In this document: positions 54,692-64,000 of the stretch, piece by piece | How positions within the stretch are numbered: position 1 is the first letter of the stretch | Layout of the letters: each line of letters begins with the position of its first letter | Assembly (NCBI GenBank): GCA_022432975.1 | Contig: CM039509.1 | Span: 7,379,043-7,443,042 of the forward strand | Length of the DNA: 64,000 nt | Reading direction: 5' to 3' | DNA from: Begonia masoniana | Taxonomy: Eukaryota; Streptophyta; Magnoliopsida; Cucurbitales; Begoniaceae | Notes under the pieces: generated by a model | Database searches by the model: none | The model's input: the letters and a program-made list of their open reading frames with translations, nothing else | Told to the model about the DNA's origin: nothing | Translations under genes and position numbers: made by a program

Positions 54692-55784
54692 AATATTCCG
54701 GTAGTTCGAGACTTCTCAGAGGTTTTCTTAGATGACTTACCAGGATTGCCACCTGATCGTGAAATAGAATTTGAGATTGATATATATCTTGGTGCTGAAC
54801 CAGTATCGAAGAATCCGTACAGTATCGCGCCAATTGAGCTGAGGGAGTTGAAGGCTCAGCTAAAGGAATTGGTGGACAAGGGCTTTGTACGCCCTAGTTT
54901 CTCTCCGTGGGGTGCTCCTGTCTTGTTTGTCAAGAAAAAGAATGGGTCCCTACGGATGTGTATTGACTACCGTGAGCTGAACAAGTTGACTATCAAGAAT
55001 AAGTACCCGTTGCCGAGAATTGATGATTTATTTCACCAGCTACAAGGGGCTCGGGTTTTTTTCTAAGATTGACTTACGCTCCGGCTATTACCAGTTGAAG
55101 GTCAGAGCTGATGATATTCCAAAGACAGCCTTCAGGACCCGGTACGGGCATTACGAGTTCTTGGTGATGTCGTTCGGGTTAACTAATGCTCCGGCAGCAT
55201 TCATGGACCTGATGAACAGGATATTCCAAGATTTCTTGGATAAATTTGTAATCGTTTTCATCGATGACATTCTGGTTTACTCCAGAAGTAAGGCCGAGCA
55301 CGAGGAGCACTTGGCAATTGTGCTATCAACTCTGAAGCAGCATCAATTATTTGTCAAACTATCAAAATGTGAATTCTGGCTGAGTAGGATTAATTTCCTA
55401 GGCCACGTGGTGTCTGCTGAAGGAGTGTCTGTGGACCCGGTCAAGATTGAGGTTGTAAGAGACTGGCCAAGGCCGAGGAATGCAAGCAAGGTACGGAGCT
55501 TTATCGGACTAGCTGGTTATTACAGGAAATTCATCAAGGGATTTTCTGTGATAGCGAAGCCTATGACCAGCTTAACGAGGAAGGAAATCAAGTTCAAGTG
55601 GTCAGAAGCATGTGAGGTGAGTTTTCAGACACTTAAACAGAAATTAACCACTGCTCCTCTGTTAGTATTGCCAGTTGAAGATGGCAAGTTCAGCGTATAC
55701 TGTGATGCATCCAAGATAGGCTTGGGATGTGTATTAATGCAAGAAGGAAAAGTTGTAGCATATGCATCCAGACAACTGAAGAAC
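54692..55784 (+). pseudogene. Element A reverse transcriptase and start of RNase H
   Basis: N-I-P-V-V-R-D-F through [17 protein letters not shown] and R-I-D-D-L-F, then an indel in a 7-T run (55056-55062) shifts frame. The rest is intact: [12 protein letters not shown], active site F-I-D-D (55257-55268), [17 protein letters not shown], and RNase H Y-C-D-A-S-K. It stops at R-Q-L-K-N, where the solo LTR enters. Confidence 0.9.
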
Positions 55785-57346
55785 TGATGACTCTTATTTT
55801 AGAGTCATTTTATACTAATTTTACATAAGAAAACTTATATGAATTGAGTGATTGCAATAATAAATTAGTATGATTTACTGCAATTGCTAAATAATCTTGC
55901 AGCATTAGTGTTTTGATTCAATTTAATATATTTATGTAGATTTTCCGTTAAAAGCATATTTTTCTCCTTATTTTGAATTTTGTATTTTCATATTTGAATG
56001 TAATTTTTATTAGAGGGAAAATCAAATTCAAAAGCTGAAGATCATGGAGAGAGAGGAGAATGTTGAATTCATGGAAGAATTAGATTTGGATTTAATTAAA
56101 TGAGGCAGCGGATGATTTGAAGAATGGGCAGCTGGGCAGCTGGGCAGCGGATGATGTAAAGACTAGAAAGAAAGAAAAGGAAACTGGGTAGCGAAGGAAA
56201 CAAGAAAGAAGAAACGGGCAGCGGAAGATCTACAAAGAAAAGAAAACTGGGCAGCGGATGATGGCAGAAGCTGGGCAGCAGATGATGCTGAGAGAAGAAA
56301 AATAAAAGGTGGAAGACGGGCAGCGGAAGAAAGCAACTTGGGCAGCACTAAAAGACGAAATAGCTTAACAGAGAGATTGGAGAGAGAAAGACAAATCCAT
56401 GCTGGAAAGCTAAAACAAAAAGGAAAACAATTAAATGAATAATAAATTGGAGAGAGAAAAGGGAGGATTGCATGCAGAAAAAGAGGGGATACTTTTCAAC
56501 CATAGAAGAGACTACGCAGAGGCATTCTGATAGAGACTTTTCTTTGCTGGAGATAGAGTTCTGGACCAGAGAAGGGAGACAACACCATTCCTTCATTTTC
56601 CTCTCCTTAACTTCTTACTATTTTATGATTTTTATGAACACCATTGTTTTTAGTTTATTTTTAATTATGTCTAGTAGCTAAACTTATTATCTTGGTTAGG
56701 ACGATAGTATTTATTGCGTTATTTTGCTACGATCTTGGTTTGCTTCTGCGATTATCTATTGAACAATTATTTGTGAAATTTACTTGCTAAGTCAGATCAT
56801 ATCGATAGATAGGTTGATTATTCATATTTATATTGTATCGACAGATAGATATAAATTTTAGATGCACGAATAATTAATCGAATTAAATTGTTACAACGTG
56901 GTTAACATTAATTTGATTGGCGATAAGAATAGTACGTACCGAAAATTCAATATTAGTTACATTCTTTCAAGGTAGAAAGAAATTCTAATTTGAATTTAAC
57001 TAGGCAATTCGACAGAATCCTAGAAAATATTTTTATTCTTGCTGTTTTTTAGATAATGCTGCAGAGCATTACCAGAGCATTAGTAGCAGAATCATCGTAA
57101 CGAAGAAATCGATCCTAGCCAAGGCTTTTATCCATCGAATTTATCTCGTTTAATTTGTTTTCTTTTATTGCATAGTTATTCAAATTTATTTTTAATTAAT
57201 TTCAATTATCAATTTAGTATTTTTATCATATTTTTATAGCAATTTAAATATAGCTAACGTTATCCTCGTGGGATCGATACTCTACTTACTCTATTACTTT
57301 GTTAGCGACACGTGCACTTGCGTGTAAGTATGTAAAAACACTAACA
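55785..57346 (+). mobile_element. Solo LTR inside element A RNase H, TSD agaac
   Basis: TGATGACTCTTATTTT to AAAAACACTAACA, 1562 bp, flanked by agaac at 55780-55784 and 57347-57351; the RNase H frame resumes exactly (L-K-N then H-E-Q-N-Y). The end, with GTGGGATCGATACTC and CACGTGCACTTGCGTGTAAG, resembles the 3' ends of Tat/Ogre-Athila-type LTRs (family knowledge, moderate certainty). A purine-rich patch with six or more GGGCAGC(G/A) words lies at 56105-56350. Confidence 0.88.
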
Positions 57347-57351
57347 AGAAC

Positions 57352-59160
57352 CACGAGCAAAACTACCCTACTCACGATCTTGAGTTAGCGGCAGTTGTGT
57401 TTGCGCTAAAAGTATGGAGACACCACTTATACGGACAATCATGCGAGGTGTTTTCTGATCACAAGAGTTTAAAATACATATTCACTCAAAAGGAGTTAAA
57501 CATGAGACAAAGGAGGTGGTTAGAATTTGTAAAAGATTATGATGTTGAGATTAAATACCATCCAGGTAAAACTAACGTAGTAGCCGATGCATTGAGCAGG
57601 ATGTCAGATACTATGCAACCAGCTATATCGGCTGTGTCGATGCCTTTGAGGACTGAGATACAGAAGTTTGATATGGAGATAGTTTCTGGGCTCTCGGCCA
57701 TACTAACAAACTTGACGCTACGGCCCACCGTCCTGGACCGAATTAAGGAAACCCAGAAGACCAATTCAAAGGAGATGGCTGATATGGTGAGTAAGGTACC
57801 AATGGCTTCTTCCGATTTCAGTTATTCGAGAGATGGTATTCTTAAGTTCAGAGATAGATGGTATGTTCCGAAAGATGAAGAGTTACGGAAGAACATCTTG
57901 TCGGAAGCCCACTCATCTCCTTTCTCTATGCATCCTGGAAGCACGAAGATGTATCAAGACTTGAAACTTCACTTCTGGTGGCCGAATATGAAGAATGAAG
58001 TGGCCAAATATGTGGAGTCTTACATGATATGTCAACAAGTCAAGGCTGAACATCAACGACCAGGTGGAACACTTCAGCCTCTCCCGATCCCCGAGTGGAA
58101 ATGGGAGAATATCACAATGGACTTTGTTGTTGGCCTTCCAAGAACAGCTAAGGGCCATAATAGCATTTGGGTCATAGTGGACAGATTGACGAAGTCGGCC
58201 CATTTTCTACCTGTGAAGACGACGTACTCTATGGATCAGTATGCAGAGCTATATATTAGCGAGATTATTAAACTGCATGGCATTCCTGTGTCGATCGTCT
58301 CAGACCGTGATCCCAGGTTCACTTCCAGGTTTTGGAAAAGTTTGCAGAACTCTTTGGGTACGAAGTTGGATTTCAGCACAACGTTTCATCCGCAGACTGA
58401 CAGACAGTCTGAGAGAACAATCCAAACACTGGAGGATATGCTAAGGTCGTGCGTGCTGGAATTTCATGCTCCTTAGAGTAGATACCTACCGCTTGTGGAG
58501 TTCGCTTACAACAATAGTTACCAGGCTACAATTGGCATGGCTCCTTATGAAGCTCTGTACGGCAGAAAATGTAGATCCCCATTGTGTTGGGATGAGGTCG
58601 GAGAAACCAAGCTTATCGGCCCTGAGATATTACAGTAGATGTCCGAGGTGATAGCTGCTATCAAACAACGAATAAAGATTGCTTAGAGTCGGCAGAAGAG
58701 TTATGTGGACCATAGAAGAAGAGACTTAGAGTTCGCTGAGGGCGATGAAGTATTCCTGAAAGTGTCGCCTTTCAAGGGCGTAATAAGATTCGGTAAGAAA
58801 GGAAAGCTCAGCCCACGGCTCATTGGCCCTTTTCCCATCTTAAAGCGTGTGGGGAGCATGGCTTACAGGCTACAGTTGCAAGCTTCTATGGATGGAGTTC
58901 ACAATGTCTTTTATGTTTCGATGGTGAGAAAATGTGTAAGAGATCCAACTCAAATCGTGAAACAGGTGGACTTTGATATCATGCCGACGCTGACATATGA
59001 AGAAAGGCCCATACAGATACTGGATACCTCACTCAAAGTGTTGCCGCAATCGAGTGGTCCCATAGGTGAAAGTTTTATGGTGAAATCATAATGTAGAGGA
59101 AGCCACATGGGAAAGACAAGAGCATGTCAGGGCCCAATATCCGGACCTCTTTGCTTAGGC
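57352..59160 (+). pseudogene. Element A RNase H end, integrase and chromodomain remnant
   Basis: [33 protein letters not shown], zinc-binding H and C region, [28 protein letters not shown] (G to R beside the motif). Stops: TAG 58474-58476 (for TGG), TAG 58636-58638 and TAG 58684-58686 (both for CAG). A frameshift near 59065 breaks the chromodomain-like end (E-E-A-T-W-E-R still legible to 59125). Confidence 0.9.
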
Positions 59161-59184
59161 AAATTTTGGTGATAAAATTTCTGT

Positions 59185-59199
59185 TAAGGTGGGTAGAAT
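59185..59199 (+). other. Polypurine tract of element A
   Basis: TAAGGTGGGTAGAA-type purine run directly before the 3' LTR, compared with TTAAGGAGGGGTGGA in E; two pyrimidines interrupt it. Confidence 0.7.
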
Positions 59200-62100
59200 G
59201 TAACACCCGGCATTTTTGCCCTTGTAATTATTCCCCCGGATTATATTAGCGGGATGAATTTTTGTATAAAATCTGATGTACATTTTAATGAATTGTCGGA
59301 GAGTTGAATGGAAAAACCAGGTTGAAGAATTTATTTAACAAATTTAGTCAAGAACCAATGGAAGGGTAAATTGGGAAAGAATTAAGGTTGGTGGGAGAAA
59401 GCCAATGGATGATTGATACTTGGCAACTTGTTGAAGAAGCCATGTTCTTCCTCCTACGTGAAATCCTCATTTCTCTTCTCTGTTTCTTGTTTTCCTCCCT
59501 GTTTTCTCTCTTTCTGGCGATTTCAACATTTCCAAAAGACTTCTATTCTCCTGTCTTCTCCAAAAAAGGTAATCATCTGCTAAGTTAGCAAGTTTGGAAA
59601 AGTGAAAATGTGAGTTTTGTGGAAGTTTAAAGTTTCGATATTTTGTGAAAACCTCACTGTTTTTGGATGAAAACACAGTTGTTGTTTTCTAAGAGTTTGA
59701 AAGGAGTTGCTGCTGATTCTACCAAGTTATTAGTTAGCATTTGCAGCTTGTTTATTTTCCTTACGTGCATGTACAGGTTTGTGCATTACCGAGACGATCA
59801 AGAACATTAACTCTGCAGCAAACAGGTAAGTTCATATCCGTAGGTTGGCCCTTAAGGCCCTACATCACGGAGACTCTAAGATTTTACTACTGTCGGGAGG
59901 TTTCGGGTAGATAAGTTGAAGTTATATTCTGAGTTGTCTGTTTTTCCTTTAGGTTCTGTTGTGTTATTTCTGCTGTCTGCTGTTTTAATTGTAAGCACTG
60001 AAAATGTTCATGCATACACGATTTTCATAAAGTTCATGCAAAACTGTTTTCTGTACACAATTTTGAAGTTAAGCAAGATAAAATCTGACTGAAATGAACC
60101 GGTTAAGTACGGGACGGGGACTGACCCACTGTTACTGTACTGTTATATATATGTATACTGTATTACTGTATGTGCCTATTGTGCACTCACTGATTCTACT
60201 GATTGTTAGTTCCCCTATAAGCCCCACTTATACCCCTCTGTCACTGAAATGTAATGTACTGTATCGTCACCGTATTTCTGAAAGTCCATGCATAGCATAC
60301 GCATCATTGCATTTATATATGTTCTTACTGAGTTTTAGACTCATAGGTGAACTCCTTGATGTAGGTACTGAACCCGAAAATGAGGACTTTGTGCCTCAGT
60401 CTGATGAATAGGTGGCTGGTGGTTCGAGCTCTCGGGGTGGTTGCTGCAGCCAGACATAATTTTCTGTCTTGAGGTTTAAGTCTTTAAAGTAAAGTTCATA
60501 TCTGTAAACTCTTCTGAAATTCTGGTGTTTTGTTTTAAAACTCTGTTATAGTCCTGTGTTTTGTTTAAAAACTCTGCTGGGAATTTTGTAATGTATAGGT
60601 TCTGTTGTGTATGTATTTAAAACCTCTGTATTTGACAGTTGAATTTATGTTCTAAAGTATTATGGAATTGTTTGAAATATTTTCTCTTTTAGGATGTGCA
60701 TGGATTATCTCTGATTTTAGAGCCATCCATGCAATCTGTTTCCTTAAAATTCTGTCGTGTTTCCCTAATATGCCCAAAATCATGTTTTGAATCGTTTTCT
60801 GAAGGTTCTGTTCATTTTTGCCTACATCCACCGGTTACTGTTCATTTTTGCCTACATCCACCGGTTACTGTTCATTTTTGCCTACATCCACCGGTTACTG
60901 TTCATTTTTGCCTACATCCACCGGTTACTGTTCATTTTTGCCTACATCCACCGGTTACTGTTCATTTTTGCCTACATCCACCGGTTACTGTTCATTTTTG
61001 CCTACATCCACCGGTTACTGTTCATTTTTGCCTACATCCACCGGTTACTGTTCATTTTTGCCTACATCCACCGGTTACTGTTCATTTTTGCCTACATCCA
61101 CCGGTTACTGTTCATTTTTGCCTACATCCACCGGTTACTGTTCATTTTTGCCTACATCCACCGGTTACTGTTCATTTTTGCCTACATCCACCGGTTACTG
61201 TTCATTTTTGCCTACATCCACCGGTTACTGTTCATTTTTGCCTACATCCACCGGTTACTGTTCATTTTTGCCTACATCCACCGGTTACTGTTCATTTTTG
61301 CCTACATCCACCGGTTACTGTTCATTTCTGCCTACATCCACCGTTACTGTTCATTTTTGCCTACATCCACCGCTGCCTGTTTCTCTTTAAAACTTCATCC
61401 ACCATTGCCTTATAATTTATATCCACCGATCGTCACTGTTCATTTCTGCCTACATCCACCGGTTACTGTTCATTTTTGCCTACATCCACCGCTGCCTGTT
61501 TCTCTTTAAAACTTCATCCACCGTTGCCTTATAATTTATATCCACCGATCGTCACTGTTCATTTCTACCTACATCCACCGGTTACTGTTCATTTTTGCCT
61601 ACATCCACCGCTGCCTATTTCTCTTTAAAACTTCATCCACCGTTGCCTTATAATTTATATCTACCGATCGTCACCGTTTATTTCTGCCTACATCCACCGG
61701 TTACTGTTCATTTTGGCCTACATCTACTGCTGCCTATTTCTCTTTAAAACTTCATCCACCGTTGCCTTATAATTTATATCAACCGCCGATCACTGTTCAT
61801 CTTTTGTCTTATCTGAATCCACCGTTGCCCTTTTTTTATTTTCTTAAACTAAGTCTTCTGCCAGTCTTCCGCCGAAGTCTTCTGCCAATATTTCCAGCAA
61901 TTCCCTACCATTCCTGTCTGTTTATTTCTCCATCTGCTTACTTTATCGTTCACCTCTCTTTCTTGTTTTTACCATTTTCTTCTCATATATTTTGCTGCAT
62001 TCTTCAAGTCCACCATGCCCCATATCTTAGATGTTCAAAGTTTTAATTTACTTTTGTCTCCCTGTTTTCTTCAGTCTATTATTTCTGTGGTTCAAAAATA

Positions 62101-62315
62101 AACGTGTTTTCTGATTTTGTTTTAAGTATTCTGTAATTCATCCTGCAGTTTGATTTTAGCTGTTTTTTTTTTCCGTTATGATTTCTACTCCAGAGAACAC
62201 TCTCTCTCTGTCAATGTTTTAAAAGTATAATGTTCAAAAAAATAATAGTCTCGTTTTCTGTAAAATGTCCGGAGTGATGGCTCCTCGGACCCCGATCTGG
62301 TCGGGGGTTGTCACA
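59200..62315 (+). repeat. 3' LTR of element A
   Basis: TGTAACACCCGGCATTTTTG to GGTCGGGGGTTGTCACA. Same layout as the 5' LTR but 855 bp shorter, because it has a single main array of about 18 copies of the 30-bp unit and no second array. Confidence 0.95.
60806..61800. repeat. 30-bp minisatellite and higher-order units (3' LTR of A)
   Basis: About 18 copies of the 30-bp unit (60806-61343), then about five higher-order units of about 118 bp made of the TTTAAAACTTCATCC spacer plus one or two 30-bp units. The 190-240 codon open frames are repeat artefacts. Confidence 0.95.
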
Positions 62316-62320
62316 GGATC

Positions 62321-63590
62321 ATATGCATATTATCCTTTTTTTTAGCTTAAATATAATAATTATGAGTAAATATCAATATGAACTCCAAACTATAGACTCC
62401 ATACAACTAACTTCTTAAAGTAATTACAACCAAGCCTACATACGGAAATCTAAATCAGATAGTGCAATAATATAAAAATACTTAACAATATCCAACCGTG
62501 CAGTAAAGAAAAGAAAATCCAATCAACGAGTTATGTTTACATGCCCAAAATAAATAACCAAGTCATTACCGTGAAATTGCAAATAAAGTTCTATAAGAAC
62601 ATAAACTACTAGTAACCACTTCTGAATTCTATTAAAACTATCCACTCTTCTTTTTACCTAGATTGGAAGGGGGGTCGCTGAGGTGTGCGATTTCTTTTCA
62701 AACTATACATGAGTTTTATAAAATCTGTTAAGTAAACATATTTTCTTCCTTTTATCAAAACATGCTCCACAAGCCCTCTGTTAGGTAGTTATAAAAACAT
62801 GCTACATACATATGTGGTTATACAACGAAACTAACCCTAACTGTTTTCTACAAAAAATATCATAAGTGAAAATAGAGTGTCACACAAGGACCACTGTGAC
62901 ACAATCCATAGGACGACAATGATCTAAGGACCAACCAACGCCTCATGAGTCCAAAGAAAAGCGTGACGACGTTCAAAAAATCCAACCTATCACCCAAGTG
63001 GTCGGCGAAGGACAGTTTGCCAAGATACCAACTCGAACCATTACACACCTTGATAAAGTTTAGAGGTTCAAAAATCAAGGAGCGCGTCATCACCGCCCTA
63101 CTATTAGTTTTTCGTATGTGCATACAATACCACCTCCATGCAACAAGAGATGTATATGATAGCCTCGTGATACTTTGATGCCAAGACTGCTCAAAGTATC
63201 AAAATGATTTATCTTTCATACATATCATAGCAAAACCCAAATCATGTAATGCTGAAAGTAAACATGAGAAAACCATACATACATATACATATAACAACTG
63301 ACGTGTTGGCAACCAGGCCCCATCATACTCTCATAAGTGGCAACCCACCAAAATAGCATTCTAAAAAACATTGAAATGCAATGCAACAAGCATAAAATCC
63401 ATATCTCGACAATGACTATTCTTCTTTCTTAGACGAGCGGTAACCTCAGGTATTGACTCAAAATCAGCAAACTTGTCCTACCCTAAAAGAGAAAATTCAA
63501 ATCATAAATATTCTGCTCAATACTAGAGAAAGCACAAGGATAGGTCTTATATTGAACTAGAAACCCAATCCGACAACTCTACAATCGGCT
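62321..63590. other. Unassigned AT-rich DNA, possibly an old LTR
   Basis: No gene supported. Short open frames of 77-87 codons around 62860-63178 lack motifs. The GGCAACCAGGCCCC and TACATACATATACATATAAC runs suggest LTR or intergenic DNA. Element A inserted at its left edge. Confidence 0.35.
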
Positions 63591-63599
63591 GCAAACGCT

Positions 63600-64000
63600 C
63601 CTCGGCAACAAAATTTTCCTTAAAAATAATTTGATTGGTCGACACTTATAAGTGGGGGTCGAGCCACAGACCGACACTATTAACATTCAGATTATCCTGC
63701 GGTTGACACTTCCTTCATGCGATCGACACTTCGTACCTCTTGGGTCTACCTGCGATCGACACTTCCCTCATGCAGTCAACACTACAAACCTCTCATGTTT
63801 TAACTCAAATTGCACTAATGGTTGACACCTTAACCCACTGGTCGACACTTCAGAGATCTCGAGTTAAGCCGTTAAAATGGCCTAGCGATCGACACTTGCC
63901 TTGAAGTGTTGACACCTTTGACCTCTCGGATCTTGCTTGAATACATGATTGGTCGACACTTATCTTGAAGTTTTGACCTTTGAGTCGATTCTAGTGAAGG
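63600..64000 (-). repeat. GTCGAC-rich degenerate repeats, Copia LTR-like
   Basis: Repeated GGTCGACACTT and GATCGACACTT words about every 25-40 bp, alternating with ACCTCT(C/T)GGGT-type words. On the minus strand these are AAGTGTCGACC, as in the solo Copia LTR at 5560-5860. Probably part of a related minus-oriented LTR running off the right edge. Confidence 0.55.

Larger units (their letters stand above)
49036..62315 (+). mobile_element. Complete but mutated Ty3/gypsy chromovirus A, TSD ggatc
   Basis: 13,280 bp between ggatc at 49031-49035 and 62316-62320. 5' LTR 49036-53006 (3971 bp), internal 53007-59199, 3' LTR 59200-62315 (3116 bp). Same domain order as E and about 70 percent similar protein by eye. 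The first 365 bp of the LTRs differ at about ten positions, so it is older than E. A solo LTR interrupts RNase H, and pol has stops and frameshifts. Confidence 0.95.

Noticed and set aside
49036..62315. Treating A as an endogenous pararetrovirus or env-bearing retrovirus
   Set aside because: The domain order protease-RT-RNase H-integrase-chromodomain, true LTRs and 5-bp TSD are those of a Ty3/gypsy chromovirus; no envelope-like or movement-protein frame exists.

Overview
This window looks like flowering-plant (probably eudicot) heterochromatin. It contains plant chromovirus-type Ty3/gypsy polyproteins with C-terminal chromodomains, Copia elements primed by initiator tRNA-Met, 5-bp target-site duplications (TSDs), and one plant-specific B3-domain gene. 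No bacterial, organellar, rRNA or genuine tRNA gene is visible. I cannot name the species. About 95 percent of the window is LTR retrotransposon in various stages of decay, and most of the long open frames are tandem-repeat artefacts or polyprotein fragments.

Layout. 1-2285: 5' end of a Copia element on the minus strand (gag fragment, primer site, LTR with a 27-bp minisatellite). 2285-3784: truncated minus-strand LTR of the same family as element A. 3785-9690: old minus-strand gypsy polyprotein (G), split by a solo Copia LTR at 5366-6536 (TSD acacg). 9690-14895: scrambled minus-strand gypsy fragments. 14896-23164: a nest in which solo LTR B1 (TSD cactg) contains solo LTRs C (17080-19654, TSD cctaa) and D (20158-23075, TSD aataa). 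23165-28905: two gypsy protease fragments meeting head to head, then a plus-strand gypsy (F) split by solo LTR B2 (23576-27265, TSD cttac), which itself carries a SINE-like sequence. 29410-44371: complete element E (TSD ccttt), with unequal LTRs of 6.5 and 3.8 kb and an intact 1123-residue pol frame. 44377-49030: old LTR debris and the only host-type gene, a B3-domain gene at 47802-48477 with frame breaks. 49036-62315: complete but mutated element A (TSD ggatc), with unequal LTRs of 4.0 and 3.1 kb and a solo LTR inside its RNase H region. 62316-64000: unassigned repeat-derived DNA ending in GTCGAC-rich repeats.

Two patterns stand out. First, every large LTR family here (A, B, C, D, E) carries a repeat or palindrome island at the same relative place, shortly before the LTR 3' end, but with an unrelated family-specific sequence; array size differs sharply between the two LTRs of a single element. 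Second, the same LTR families share an intron-like layout (consensus GTAAGT donor, short middle exon, TACTAAG/TTACTGAG branch-like block, TGTAG acceptor) ending in a short acidic reading frame with the theme G-D-x-E-x-G-E-D-D-x-P-P-P-D-E-stop. In LTR D the three predicted exons join into an uninterrupted 75-codon frame. I regard this possible LTR-encoded spliced micro-protein as the best candidate for something undescribed; it is an inference from sequence only.
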